64,000 nt of DNA from Hyphomicrobium sp. (GCF_019744875.1 NZ_JAIETU010000002.1:992001-1056000); one strand, 5' to 3'. Positions 1-10,798 are shown, counted from the stretch's first letter. A program made the numbers and translations. The notes: generated by a model not told the origin, from the sequence alone.

Positions 1-906
1 GAACTTGTCTGGCGTTGCGATCGAGCCGTCGGCCTTGCGCCAGCGCGCCAAGACTTCGGCCGCGACCGTGTCTCCGGCGCTGACACTTCGAATGGGCTGA
101 TACCACGGCTCGATATCGCCGTTGCGCAGGGCGAGCCTGAGAGCGTTCTCGAGCGTCTGGCGCTGGTGGATCTCCTCGTTCATCGTCGCGCTGAACGGGG
201 TGTGGACCGAGCGGCCGGATGCCTTCGAGCGATAGAGCGCAATATCGGCGAAGCGCTGCAGATCGATCATGTTGCAGGCGTCATCGGGCACGACCGCCGA
301 GCCGATCGAGCAGGCGACCGGCAATGTCCTGCCGCGGAAGCCGAGAGCGTTCTGGAACTCGACCATGATGCGCTCGGCGACGCGTTCCACGTCGCGCGGC
401 GACTCGATGAAGTTGCAGATGACGGCGAACTCGTCTCCCCCGAGGCGAGCGACGATGTCGTGTCCGCGAATGGCCTTCTTGATCATGGCCGCCGCGTGCT
501 GCAGCACAGCGTCGCCGGCGTCGTGGCCGACGGTGTCGTTGATTTCCTTGAAGCGGTCGAGATCGATGAACAACAGCGCGAAGCGATGGTTGCCGACGCT
601 CCAACCTTCGATGGCCTCCGTCAGAAGGCGCGTGAAGCACATGCGGTTGGCCAAGCCGGTCAACTGATCGCGTTCGGCGAGCCTGACGGCGTTCTCTCGC
701 GCCGTCACCAATTCCTGCGTGCGCTCAACGACGCGCTGCTCCAGCCCCTCGGCCAATGCGATGAGCTTCTGATTGGCGTGGTAGAGCTCGGTCGATTTCT
801 GCTCGAGGAGCTTTTCAGCCTCGTGACGCGCGGCACGCTCGCGTTCCACGCGCCGTTCCAGCCGCCGAACCTTTTCGTCGTCGCTGCTTTCGCCCTCGCC
901 GTTCAT
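1..906 (-). CDS. GGDEF/EAL cyclic-di-GMP enzyme (C-terminus cut by window edge)
   Basis: Reading from the ATG at 906 toward the left edge gives about 302 residues with no stop, so the C-terminus lies outside the window. Residues about 8-70 are a charged heptad-like helix, probably a coiled coil for dimerisation. A GGDEF domain follows, with the active-site motif GGDEF at 156-160 and an RxxD product-inhibition site (RGHD) at 147-150, so diguanylate cyclase activity and feedback control both look intact. An EAL-type domain then begins (YQPI near residue 257) with the signature written E-V-L instead of E-A-L, a tolerated variant in the family. No membrane segment or own sensor domain is seen. 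Its ATG overlaps the TGA of the H-NOX gene upstream, so the two are translationally coupled, and H-NOX is the likely sensor. Whether it makes or degrades c-di-GMP overall cannot be judged from the part visible. Confidence 0.9.
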   Translation of the reverse strand, partial: MNGEGESSDDEKVRRLERRVERERAARHEAEKLLEQKSTELYHANQKLIALAEGLEQRVVERTQELVTARENAVRLAERDQLTGLANRMCFTRLLTEAIEGWSVGNHRFALLFIDLDRFKEINDTVGHDAGDAVLQHAAAMIKKAIRGHDIVARLGGDEFAVICNFIESPRDVERVAERIMVEFQNALGFRGRTLPVACSIGSAVVPDDACNMIDLQRFADIALYRSKASGRSVHTPFSATMNEEIHQRQTLENALRLALRNGDIEPWYQPIRSVSAGDTVAAEVLARWRKADGSIATPDKF

Positions 907-1448
907 GCGTGGTGCCTGATCGAAAATCTGACAAAACTCTCCGGGCCGTCGCCGATCCTCTGGGTCGTGACCGCGACCGGCTCACGATAGTGCTCGGAGG
1001 CTGCCTCGATCATGCCCTCGGCGAGCGCCGCCAATGGCCGGCAGCTCTTGTAATCGAGGTCGAGCTGGTCGCCGGATCGGGAATAGGTGTCGAAGGCCGG
1101 AAGCTCGGCGTCGGGATAGAGCTTCTTGACCTCGACGTGAATCTGATCGTTCACGCTTTCGAGGAAGTCGAACAGGCTCCCTTTCGCGTCGAAGAACTGC
1201 GGATAGAGGACAGCAAACCGGACGCACAAGTAGCGGCCGAACCCGTGCAGCAGGTTCGGCATGGGGACCGAGGTTCGCTTCGAAAGCGCACTGACGAGAG
1301 CTGCCATGTCCTGGAAAGGGTACGTTCCGACCGCCGTGAACGCTCCGCCGTGCTCGAAGCTGCAGTCATCGATGATGTCGTCCACCATGTCGCTACTTAT
1401 GGTTGACCCGACGTAGTCGAGAAACTCCGTGAATACGATGCCCTTCAT
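903..1448 (-). CDS. H-NOX (heme-NO-binding) sensor protein
   Basis: The 181-residue protein matches the stand-alone H-NOX/HNOB family over its full length. It begins MKG and has the proximal heme-ligand histidine in a QIHVEV context (residue 104 from this start) and the heme-propionate motif YxSxR as YKSCR (133-137). These proteins bind a b-type heme and sense NO, or O2 in some anaerobes, and hand the signal to a partner kinase or cyclic-di-GMP enzyme. Here the partner is the overlapping GGDEF/EAL gene. The ATG at 1448 was preferred to an in-frame TTG two codons upstream because a GGGGGCG ribosome-binding site sits at a normal distance from the ATG and almost touches the TTG. Ligand selectivity cannot be read from sequence. 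Confidence 0.9.
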   Translation of the reverse strand: MKGIVFTEFLDYVGSTISSDMVDDIIDDCSFEHGGAFTAVGTYPFQDMAALVSALSKRTSVPMPNLLHGFGRYLCVRFAVLYPQFFDAKGSLFDFLESVNDQIHVEVKKLYPDAELPAFDTYSRSGDQLDLDYKSCRPLAALAEGMIEAASEHYREPVAVTTQRIGDGPESFVRFSIRHHA

Positions 1449-1601
1449 CGTCAACGCCCCCGTATCGACGCGTAAATTCTGACGATCAAACGTTATGTTT
1501 CCGTTTATGGGCCGTCGTCTGATAGTACACCTTCGTGCACGCTCAGATTGTCCACGCGAGGAGTAATTCCCGCATTGACTGCAGGTCGCATCAGTTTTTC
1601 C

Positions 1602-1640
1602 TATCGATCCTATCTGCTAATATGAATTTCTCTTATCGAT
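1602..1640 (+). promoter_or_regulatory. Paired TATCGAT sites upstream of catalase gene
   Basis: Two copies of TATCGAT (1602-1608 and 1634-1640) start 32 bp apart, about three helical turns, in the divergent region between the H-NOX gene and the catalase gene. The first is followed by a further CTATC. ATAG/CTAT half-sites are typical of OxyR operators, but the match to a full OxyR site is only partial. No regulator gene is adjacent. Confidence 0.3.
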
Positions 1641-1684
1641 ACGCCTGCTACTTGTCTGGAAACTCTCTAAACAGGCGGATGGAC

Positions 1685-3160
1685 ATGACCAAAACGACGC
1701 TCACAACGACCAACGGCGCTCCCGTCGCCGACAACCAAAACTCGTTGTCGGCCGGCCCGCGCGGCCCCTTGCTGCTGCAGGACTTCCATCTTCTCGAAAA
1801 GCTCGCCCACCAGAACCGCGAGCGCATTCCTGAGCGCACCGTGCATGCCAAGGGCTGGGGCGCGTACGGCACCTTCAAGGTGACGCACGACATCACGAAG
1901 TATTCGAAGGCGTCGATCTTCTCCAAGGTCGGCAAGGAGACGCCACTGATCCTCCGCTTCTCGACGGTCGCCGGCGAGCAGGGCGCAGCCGATGCCGAGC
2001 GCGACGTGCGCGGCTTCGCGATCAAGTTCTATACGGACGAAGGCAACTGGGACCTCGTGGGCAACAACACGCCCGTATTCTTCGTGCGCGACCCGCTCAA
2101 GTTCCCCGACTTCATCCACACGCAGAAGCGCCATCCGAAGACCAACATGCGCTCGCCCACCGCCATGTGGGATTTCTGGTCGCTGTCGCCGGAGAGCCTG
2201 CATCAGGTGACGATCCTGATGTCGGATCGCGGCCTGCCGACCGACGTGCGCCACGTCGACGGCTTCGGCTCGCACACGTTCTCTTTCATCAACGCGGAGG
2301 GCGTGCGCCACTGGGTGAAGTTCCATTTCAAGTCCCAGCAGGGCCACAAGCACTGGACGAACGCGGAAGCCGCCGCCGTTGTCGGGCGGACGCGCGAGTC
2401 GACGCAGGAAGACCTGTTCGGCGCGCTCGAAGCCGGTAACTTCCCGCGCTGGACCATGTACGTCCAGGTGATGACCGAGGAGCAGGCCAAGCACACCAGC
2501 TACAATCCCTTCGATCTCACGAAGGTCTGGCCGCACGGCGAGTTCCCGCTGATTGAAGTCGGCGTGCTGGAGCTGAACCGCAACCCGGACAACTACTTCG
2601 CCGAGATCGAGCAGCTCGCGCTCGCGCCTAAGAACATCGTTCCCGGCATCGGCTTCTCGCCCGACAAGATGCTGCAGGCCCGCATCTTCTCGTATGCGGA
2701 CGCCCACCGCTACCGGCTCGGCACGCACTACGAGCATCTGCCCGTCAACGCGCCGAAGTGCCCGGTGCACCACTACCACAAGGACGGCGCGATGCGGTTC
2801 TTCCAGAACGACACCGGCAACTCGAACGTCTACTACGAACCGAACTCGTTCGACGGCCCGGCCGAGGACAAGCGTTTCGCTGAGCCGCCGCTGGCTCTCG
2901 AGGGTGCTGCCGATCGCTTCAATCACCGCGACGGCAACGACGACTACACGCAGCCGGGCAACCTGTTCCGCCTGATGAACGCCGAGCAGCAGGGCCGCCT
3001 GATGGACAACATCGCCGCCGCCATGCAGGGCGTGCCGGTGGAAATCGTCAAGCGCCAGGTCGGCCACTTCTACAAGGCGGATCCCAAGTACGGCCTCGGA
3101 GTGGCCGAGCGCATGGGCCTCTCGAAGAACGATCTGCCGGTCGCGATCGCGGCCGAGTAA
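1685..3160 (+). CDS. katA: Heme catalase (small-subunit, clade 3 type)
   Basis: Converts two H2O2 to water and O2. The 491-residue length fits small-subunit monofunctional catalases. The catalytic His is at about residue 54 (RTVHAKGWG), the distal Asn at about 127 ([10 protein letters not shown]), and the heme-ligand Tyr at about 337 ([14 protein letters not shown]). There is no signal peptide, so it is cytosolic. The ATG at 1685 has GGCGGA just upstream. An ATG at 1679 is also possible, and longer starts are unlikely because they translate the promoter region. It is divergent from the H-NOX operon and ends in a strong terminator. The paired TATCGAT sites upstream suggest peroxide-responsive control, which is inference. 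Confidence 0.96.
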   Translation: MTKTTLTTTNGAPVADNQNSLSAGPRGPLLLQDFHLLEKLAHQNRERIPERTVHAKGWGAYGTFKVTHDITKYSKASIFSKVGKETPLILRFSTVAGEQGAADAERDVRGFAIKFYTDEGNWDLVGNNTPVFFVRDPLKFPDFIHTQKRHPKTNMRSPTAMWDFWSLSPESLHQVTILMSDRGLPTDVRHVDGFGSHTFSFINAEGVRHWVKFHFKSQQGHKHWTNAEAAAVVGRTRESTQEDLFGALEAGNFPRWTMYVQVMTEEQAKHTSYNPFDLTKVWPHGEFPLIEVGVLELNRNPDNYFAEIEQLALAPKNIVPGIGFSPDKMLQARIFSYADAHRYRLGTHYEHLPVNAPKCPVHHYHKDGAMRFFQNDTGNSNVYYEPNSFDGPAEDKRFAEPPLALEGAADRFNHRDGNDDYTQPGNLFRLMNAEQQGRLMDNIAAAMQGVPVEIVKRQVGHFYKADPKYGLGVAERMGLSKNDLPVAIAAE

Positions 3161-3187
3161 GCGCCGCCGATTTCGAACACGCGATTG

Positions 3188-3240
3188 CCAGGGCGTCTCG
3201 CTTCCGTTGCATGACGGAGGAGAGACGCCCTGGCTTTTTT
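3188..3240 (+). terminator. Rho-independent terminator of katA
   Basis: A perfect 12-bp stem (CCAGGGCGTCTC at 3188-3199 pairing with GAGACGCCCTGG at 3222-3233) is followed by C and six T residues. Confidence 0.93.
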
Positions 3241-3625
3241 GCTTGGGCGGCGCCTATCTCAGCGCATGCGCGTGAGACGCAAAGGCGCGCTTCGTGCCGC
3301 TCCCATTTTTTTCCAGATCTGTTATGATGGGCTCGTCATCAGGATCGGGCGCCATGCATTCCGTCGCCGTGCCAATGCTGAATTTCAAGTCGGGCCGCCT
3401 CATCGCAGGCGCGTAGCCCTGGCTCGGCCTATCGATCCCCGAGGCCAGGGACATTCTCTCCACACCGCATCGCTGAAACCTCGTGCGCGCTCCCGTTCCG
3501 TTGACATCGGATAGGGCGCTCCAGGTTTTTGTTTGTCGCATTTTCCTTCGACGAGGCGGTCTCCGCCGCGTCGGGAAATGCTTGAGCCACGGCCGGATCG
3601 AACACCCGGCCCGATGGAGTTTGCC
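3241..3625. other. Intergenic region, no convincing gene
   Basis: Between katA and the Rnk-like gene. It holds an imperfect hairpin at 3417-3450 (CCCTGGC with GCCAGGG, one bulge) and a TTGACA hexamer at 3501-3506 that could be a -35 element, with no clear -10. Open frames on both strands here have no ribosome-binding site or recognisable family. Confidence 0.5.
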
Positions 3626-4129
3626 ATGACATCAACCGTACACCTGACGGCCCGGGACCATCTGTTCCTGGAATCTCTGCTTAAAGACCAGCGCCATGCC
3701 GATGACTACGTTCATCTGCTCCGGCACAAGCTTGAAACCGCCAACGTCGTTCCGACAGAACTGATCCCTGCGCGCATCGCAACGATCGACAGCCGGATCG
3801 CATTCAGTGTCGGCGGCGGCAACGCCGAGCAGCGCGTGCTCTCACGCGACGAGAAATCGTCGACGCACGGCTTGTCGCTTCCGGTCACGACGATGCGCGG
3901 ACTTGCCCTGCTGGGTCTCAAGGAGGGCGACATTTATCCGCTCAGAAAGCCGAACGGCATCATCGAGCCGCTTCGGCTCGAAAAGGTTTTGTACCAACCG
4001 GAAAGCGCCCGGCGCAGAGAGCACGCTGCGGCAACTGCCAATGTGGTTCGGTTCCGATCGGGCTCGCATGCCGTGACTGCAGCAGCCGCGTGCGTTACGG
4101 ACGACGATCCCGGGCCGAGCGCGGCCTGA
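3626..4129 (+). CDS. Rnk/GreA-GreB family protein (nucleoside diphosphate kinase regulator-like)
   Basis: A 167-residue protein with the layout of Rnk: a short N-terminal helical pair (RDHLFLESLLKDQRHADDY) and a C-terminal Gre-like FKBP-fold domain ending in MRGLALLGLKEGD and then EPLRLEKVLYQPES, close to the Rnk end sequence (LEVLELEYQPEA). Family members bind RNA polymerase near the secondary channel. The long Gre coiled-coil finger is missing, so transcript-cleavage activity is not expected. The last 35 residues are an Ala-rich tail. The ATG at 3626 has GGAG six bases upstream. An ATG at 3614 is possible but less well placed. Confidence 0.75.
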   Translation: MTSTVHLTARDHLFLESLLKDQRHADDYVHLLRHKLETANVVPTELIPARIATIDSRIAFSVGGGNAEQRVLSRDEKSSTHGLSLPVTTMRGLALLGLKEGDIYPLRKPNGIIEPLRLEKVLYQPESARRREHAAATANVVRFRSGSHAVTAAAACVTDDDPGPSAA

Positions 4130-4397
4130 TCGCTGGGTAGCGCTGCACTCCGAGATCCGGACCAAAACGCTGCGTGCGGATCTCGGGAGTGCGGTGGCGC
4201 TTCGTCGAGGCGGGATAAGAGCGAACCGACGCGGGAAAATCTCCTCGCCTGCTGCGTCTTCCTCATCGCCCGTGCGGCGCGCTTGTCGGCTACTTAGGGA
4301 TGTCGCCTCCTCGCCACATAAAACATTACTTTTTGAGTCGACATTCCGTTTTCCCTCGGCTTAGTTGCATCCAACGGATCGCGTTGGGGGAATTGCT

Positions 4398-6641
4398 GTG
4401 CACGTCATAAAATTGAGTTCATCGACATTTGCGTTGATCGTTGCGTTCGGATGGGCGCATCCGCTCATCGCGCAGGAGACCGGCGCTGCGGCCGAGGCCG
4501 AGACGATCGAGCTCCCGGGACTGGTCGTCGAGGCGCCTGCCAAGCGCAACGTCAAGAAAGAGAAGCTGCGCAAGAGCGCACCGCAGCAGGCGAGCCAACC
4601 GGTCATCGAGCAGCAAGTGGTCGAAGGCGAGAAGATCACGCGAACCCTTCGGAATACCACAACCAGCGTCGGCATCGTGACCGGGCAGGATATCGAAGAG
4701 CGGGAAATTCGCGATCTCGACGAAGCAGTCGAGCAGACCGCCAACGTCATTACGTCCGAGGATCCGAACACCGGCTTTGTCATTCGAGGCTTGAACTCTG
4801 AAGGTCAGACAGGACAGCAACACATCTCGGCAGTCCCTCTCATAGGAGTTGTCGTTGACGGCGTTACGCAGAATCCAGATACCGTTCGTCGCGGAGCGCG
4901 CGCACTGTGGGACGTAGAGCAGGTTGAAGTGCTGCGTGGCCCGCAATCGACGCTTCAGGGTCGCAACGCGCTCGGCGGCACGGTGATCGTCAAGACCAAC
5001 GACCCGACGTATAAGCTTGGCGCTGTCGTCGAGGGCACGATCGGCACCAACGATCTCTACGGCGCGGGGTTTGTGCTCAACGCACCAATCGTGGCCGGTC
5101 AGTCCGCATTCCGTATCTCCGGATACAAAACCGAGCAGAATCGCGGCATCAGCTACTCGGATCCCTACAATGCACAGTTGGGCGACGATGCTTACGACAC
5201 GCTGCGCGGCAAGCTCCTGATCGAGCCCGACAGCCTGCCAGGGTTTAGCGCCCTCTTCACGGTTGCGCGAACTACCGACCAGCCTGGCAGCGCCCAGGTA
5301 TCCGGCCCGAATTTTGGCCGGCGGCTTGATGCGACCTCGGACTTCACCGATTTTCGTGAAGGGTGGGCCAATAATTATGCTTCCGACATCTCGTATGAGT
5401 TCATGCCCGGCCTCACGGTACGAAGTGTGACCGCCTTTGCTGATACTCAGAACACGATCAAGACCGCTCCTGGAGCTGCCCTCAGCCGTTACGGCGACAA
5501 CACGAATGCGACGGACTTCACTCAGGATCTTCGGCTTGAGATCGACAACAGCGGCAACGGAGTTTCAGGCGTCGTCGGCCTTTCATATGGACACCTGAAA
5601 CGAGACAACTTCGGGCACTCGACCGCTGTCTTGGAGTACTTCTTTGGTCCTGGTTATCCTGATTATCCAGTTCTCTATGGCTATGGAACATTCGGGTCCG
5701 AGACCACCAATCTCGCTGCGTACGCGGATCTTCGCTATCGCTGGGGTCCCTGGTCCCTCATCGGCGGCGGCCGCCTACTCCGGGATACAATCGAGACGGA
5801 GGAAGATAGTATCAACCTCGAGACAGGCTACGTTCCTCAACAAGATTCAACCAAGGCGACTTTCGAAGAGTTTCTTCCGAAGCTTGGCATCACTTACGAC
5901 CTGGCATCAAATCAGACCGTGGGCGCTACCTATAACAAGGGCTATCGCACCGGCTATCAGCAGATCATTCGGGCGTTTGGGACGACTATTGAATCGACTG
6001 TCGATCCCGAGTTTGTCGATACGTACGAGCTGTCTTACCGGTCGACTTGGCTCGGCAAGACGCTCGATTTCAATGCCAACGTCTTCTACAACGACTATAC
6101 GGATCAGCAGGTCGCTGTCTTGACGCCGACCTATGGGGTGCAGGCAATTTACAATGCCGGCAGCTCTCATTCGTACGGCGCAGAGCTGGAGGCGCGCTGG
6201 CGGCCGATTGCTCCGTTGCACCTCTATGGTTCTGTCGGTCTGCTAAAGACCAAGTTCGATGATATTGTCATTGGATCGCCCGCAACCGACCACTCAGGCA
6301 ACGAGTATCCGGAAGCGCCTGCTTTCACGATCGCCGCTGGTGCCATGTACCGCTCTCCCACCGGCTGGTTCGCAGGTGCAGATGTGCGCCATATCGACGG
6401 CTATTACAGCTCGGGCAACATCGCGAACGTCTCAACAGGGTATGTGGACGCCTACACCATCGTCGACGCGCAAGTAGGCTGGGAGTGGGAGAACTATACG
6501 CTCACGCTCTTTGCTAAAAACCTCTTCGACGAACACTATCTCACCAGTGTGAACGAGGTTGACGGCGGTCGTATTTCCCCCGCCTACGCCTTCATTGGCG
6601 AGGAACGCCAATTCGGTTTGACGCTGCGAGCTCAGTACTGA
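4398..6641 (+). CDS. TonB-dependent outer-membrane receptor
   Basis: A 747-residue protein starting at a GTG with GGGGGA seven bases upstream. The first ~25 residues form a signal peptide ending near PLIAQE. A Lys-rich segment follows, then a plug domain (from SVGIVTGQDI through IRGLNSEGQ to VEVLRGPQSTLQGRNALGG) and a long beta-barrel of aromatic-rich strands ending FGLTLRAQY. It imports a substrate across the outer membrane using TonB energy; a siderophore or other metal complex is typical, but the substrate is unknown. There is no TonB, periplasmic binding protein, inner-membrane transporter or regulator beside it, and no convincing Fur or Irr site. Its base composition is visibly less G+C-rich than its neighbours, with many codons such as TAT, TCT and GTT, which suggests different ancestry or relaxed codon use. 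Confidence 0.92.
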   Translation: MHVIKLSSSTFALIVAFGWAHPLIAQETGAAAEAETIELPGLVVEAPAKRNVKKEKLRKSAPQQASQPVIEQQVVEGEKITRTLRNTTTSVGIVTGQDIEEREIRDLDEAVEQTANVITSEDPNTGFVIRGLNSEGQTGQQHISAVPLIGVVVDGVTQNPDTVRRGARALWDVEQVEVLRGPQSTLQGRNALGGTVIVKTNDPTYKLGAVVEGTIGTNDLYGAGFVLNAPIVAGQSAFRISGYKTEQNRGISYSDPYNAQLGDDAYDTLRGKLLIEPDSLPGFSALFTVARTTDQPGSAQVSGPNFGRRLDATSDFTDFREGWANNYASDISYEFMPGLTVRSVTAFADTQNTIKTAPGAALSRYGDNTNATDFTQDLRLEIDNSGNGVSGVVGLSYGHLKRDNFGHSTAVLEYFFGPGYPDYPVLYGYGTFGSETTNLAAYADLRYRWGPWSLIGGGRLLRDTIETEEDSINLETGYVPQQDSTKATFEEFLPKLGITYDLASNQTVGATYNKGYRTGYQQIIRAFGTTIESTVDPEFVDTYELSYRSTWLGKTLDFNANVFYNDYTDQQVAVLTPTYGVQAIYNAGSSHSYGAELEARWRPIAPLHLYGSVGLLKTKFDDIVIGSPATDHSGNEYPEAPAFTIAAGAMYRSPTGWFAGADVRHIDGYYSSGNIANVSTGYVDAYTIVDAQVGWEWENYTLTLFAKNLFDEHYLTSVNEVDGGRISPAYAFIGEERQFGLTLRAQY

Positions 6642-6661
6642 GCTCGACGTGACGGATCTGC

Positions 6662-6694
6662 AAATCCCGGCTTCCGCGAGGAGGCCGGGATTTT
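6662..6694. terminator. Bidirectional terminator between receptor and ABC exporter genes
   Basis: A 10-bp perfect stem (AAATCCCGGC at 6662-6671 with GCCGGGATTT at 6684-6693) with A- and T-rich ends on both sides. It serves the two convergent genes, the receptor ending at 6641 and the ABC gene at 6696. Confidence 0.85.
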
Positions 6695-6695
6695 G

Positions 6696-8537
<1,842 letters not shown>

Positions 8538-8605
8538 CAAGCTCTTTCTCTTGCCACCGGCGCGACGAGGGCCCGCAACCCTTTGAGCTGCGACCCCCTT
8601 CTCGT

Positions 8606-8619
8606 TTGTCCTGGATCAA
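8606..8619 (+). promoter_or_regulatory. Candidate FixK/FNR-type box upstream of hemF
   Basis: TTGTCCTGGATCAA has the dyad of FixK/FNR sites (TTGA-N6-TCAA) with one mismatch in the core (TTGT). It lies 96 bp before the hemF ATG. Oxygen-responsive control of heme genes by such regulators is known in alphaproteobacteria. Control here is inference. Confidence 0.35.
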
Positions 8620-8659
8620 GGTATGCGCTACCCGACCATGGTGCCTAAACGATGGCCAA

Positions 8660-8695
8660 GGCTCATGTGGGACACACATGGCTCATGTGGGACAC
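8660..8695. repeat. 16-bp direct repeat with internal dyad in the hemF leader
   Basis: GGCTCATGTGGGACAC occurs at 8660-8675 and again, unchanged, at 8680-8695, a 20-bp period. The junction also forms a dyad, CATGTG (8664-8669) with CACATG (8675-8680). It lies between the candidate FixK box and the hemF start. Confidence 0.8.
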
Positions 8696-8714
8696 TGACG
8701 AGGAAAAGACAACC

Positions 8715-9641
8715 ATGACGGACGCGGGCATGACGGACGCGGGACAGGACATCGAAGCGAAGAAAGCCAAGGCCGAAGCCTGGTTCCAGACGCTCCGCGA
8801 CCAGATCTGCGCCTCCTTCGAGCAGCTCGAGGCGGATCTTCCGGCCACGGCGCCGCTGGGGGACGAGCCGGCCGCGCGTTTCGTGCAGACGCCGTGGGAG
8901 CGCGCTGACCACACGGGCGCGCCGGGCGGCGGCGGCAAGATGAGCATCCTCAAGGGCCGTGTATTCGAGAAAGTGGGCGTGCACACGTCGACCGTGTACG
9001 GCGAGTTCGCGCCTGAGTTCCGCAAGCAGATCCCGGGCACCGACGAGGATCCGCGCTTCTGGGCTTCGGGCATCTCGCTGATTGCGCATCCGCAGAACCC
9101 GAACGTGCCGGCGGTGCACATGAACACGCGCATGGTCGTGACCAGCAAGTGGTGGTTCGGCGGCGGCGCGGACCTGACGCCCGTGCTCGACCGGCGGCGC
9201 AAGGAAGAGGATGCGGACAGCCTCGCTTTCCACGCCACGATGTACGGCGCGTGCGCGGCACACGAGGGCATCGCCGATTATGCGAAGCTGCGCAAATGGT
9301 GCGACGAGTATTTCTATCTTCCGCACCGCAAGGAAGCGCGCGGCATCGGCGGCATCTTCTACGACTACATCACGCCGACGCCCGAGCAAGGCGGATGGGA
9401 AGAAGGCCTGGCGTTCTCGCAGGACGTGGGACGGGCCTTCGCGCGCGTCTACCCGATGCTGGTGCGCGGCAACTACACGATGAAGTTCACGGACGCCGAC
9501 CGCGAAGAGCAGCTCGTCCGGCGCGGGCGCTACGTCGAGTACAACCTGCTCTACGATCGCGGCACGGTGTTCGGTCTCAAGACCGGCGGAAACGTCGACA
9601 GCATCCTGTCGTCGCTGCCGCCTGTGGTGAAGTGGCCGTAA
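8715..9641 (+). CDS. hemF: Oxygen-dependent coproporphyrinogen III oxidase
   Basis: A 308-residue cytosolic enzyme of heme synthesis that oxidatively decarboxylates coproporphyrinogen III to protoporphyrinogen IX using O2. The family core [11 protein letters not shown] is present, as are [31 protein letters not shown] and the C-terminal [14 protein letters not shown] stretch. The ATG at 8715 was chosen because GAGGAAAAG lies just upstream. A longer in-frame start would translate the direct repeat in the leader. The neighbouring genes are unrelated to heme. Confidence 0.96.
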   Translation: MTDAGMTDAGQDIEAKKAKAEAWFQTLRDQICASFEQLEADLPATAPLGDEPAARFVQTPWERADHTGAPGGGGKMSILKGRVFEKVGVHTSTVYGEFAPEFRKQIPGTDEDPRFWASGISLIAHPQNPNVPAVHMNTRMVVTSKWWFGGGADLTPVLDRRRKEEDADSLAFHATMYGACAAHEGIADYAKLRKWCDEYFYLPHRKEARGIGGIFYDYITPTPEQGGWEEGLAFSQDVGRAFARVYPMLVRGNYTMKFTDADREEQLVRRGRYVEYNLLYDRGTVFGLKTGGNVDSILSSLPPVVKWP

Positions 9642-9712
9642 GGGCTGTCGGCCCGGGACCGCATGTGAGGGAGCGCGTTTGAGGACGAGACGCGCTTCCC
9701 AAGCATCGCGTG

Positions 9713-10798
9713 CTATTGTGCCGCGCCGCGGCACATCGATTGCAGAAGTCTCGTCCCGATCCGCTCGAGCGAGCCGTTCTGGGCCAGGAAAGCGTTCTGA
9801 ACCTCATAAGCTTCTTTCTCGAGGTTCAGTCTCGCTTCGCACGTCATGTCGGGCGATAGCTTGCCGGCCTGAAGATGAAGGAAGTGGACGACCTCATGAA
9901 CCACGAAGCTTCGGGCCGCGAGGTTTTGTGAGAGGTCGAGCCGATCGTCGACGTAGACGGTCTTCGTCCGGTCATCGAAGAACGCAACAGCGCCGCATCT
10001 CTGCCCCCGGCAGATGACGCGTTCGATTTCCTCAGTTGCAAGGCGTTCGATCTTCGGCGTCTCGTCCGGCATGGCGAACGCGCCCAAGCGCGATGCGATC
10101 GCGATGTAGTCGCGGGCTTCAGCAGCATCCATTGCCGACGTCACGCGGGCCACATCGACGACGACCCGCTCCATCGCAGACGCTTGCGGCGGCGCATCGC
10201 TTTGATCGGGAGCTGCGGAGACTTCGACGTCGTCCGGCTCCGGGTCCATCTTCGCGCTCCGCACCAGGGCTTCGACATTAATGGCCGGCTGGCCTCTTCT
10301 CAGTTCCTCCAGCGCCTGCTCGCGGGTTTGCCCGCCTCGGCGCAAGTTGACGTAGTGGGAGGCGAAATCCGACAGGATGCGCTCGCCGCCGGTTCCCGAG
10401 CGCACCGGAATGCTCAAGAAGCCTTCCAAAAGCTGCATGGGCGTTTCAGGCTGCGCGCCGCCATGCACCATCTTGCCAAGCTGGGCGATGCGGTTGGCGA
10501 CCATCCGACGGTTTTCCATGTAGGTCTGAGACACGAGCGTGACGAGAACGCGAAAGCGTGCGCGCGTGTCCTCATCCGGCTCGCCATCGCCAGCATCAAG
10601 ATAGGCAAGCCACGTCTCCGGCTTCGTGCGGTCGCCCACCTCGAGCCATTTGATCTTGCGGATGTCTGCGGCTTGTTTGACGTCCAGCTTGACCGCCTTC
10701 TCCGACTTCGACGCCGGCGGCGGACTGTCGTCGCTGCAGCCCGCCAACGCGGCAAGCAACGCTGAGGCCACCACTGCAATAGAAGAAAATGCTCTCAC
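9713..10798 (-). CDS. Lipoprotein with HExxH metallopeptidase-like motif
   Basis: From the GTG at 10798 the protein has 361 residues and starts with a lipoprotein signal (hydrophobic run ending LAALAGC, Cys near residue 21). An ATG at 10846 would give a longer, less typical signal. The C-terminal third carries VVHEVVHFLH, a zinc-peptidase HExxH motif, followed about 25-30 residues later by EKEAYEVQNAF, which could supply the third ligand. The middle region is helical and acidic, and no family name is recognised for it. It is probably anchored in the periplasm. It is transcribed like the transglycosylase-like gene 275 bp upstream, but a shared transcript is unproven. Enzymatic activity is inference from the motif. 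Confidence 0.7.
   Translation of the reverse strand: MRAFSSIAVVASALLAALAGCSDDSPPPASKSEKAVKLDVKQAADIRKIKWLEVGDRTKPETWLAYLDAGDGEPDEDTRARFRVLVTLVSQTYMENRRMVANRIAQLGKMVHGGAQPETPMQLLEGFLSIPVRSGTGGERILSDFASHYVNLRRGGQTREQALEELRRGQPAINVEALVRSAKMDPEPDDVEVSAAPDQSDAPPQASAMERVVVDVARVTSAMDAAEARDYIAIASRLGAFAMPDETPKIERLATEEIERVICRGQRCGAVAFFDDRTKTVYVDDRLDLSQNLAARSFVVHEVVHFLHLQAGKLSPDMTCEARLNLEKEAYEVQNAFLAQNGSLERIGTRLLQSMCRGAAQ

Noticed and set aside
3254-3541. Minus-strand frame after katA
   Set aside because: It has no ribosome-binding site and overlaps likely promoter sequence of the Rnk-like gene.
4130-4397. Fur or Irr box upstream of the TonB-dependent receptor
   Set aside because: Nothing close enough to either consensus was found.
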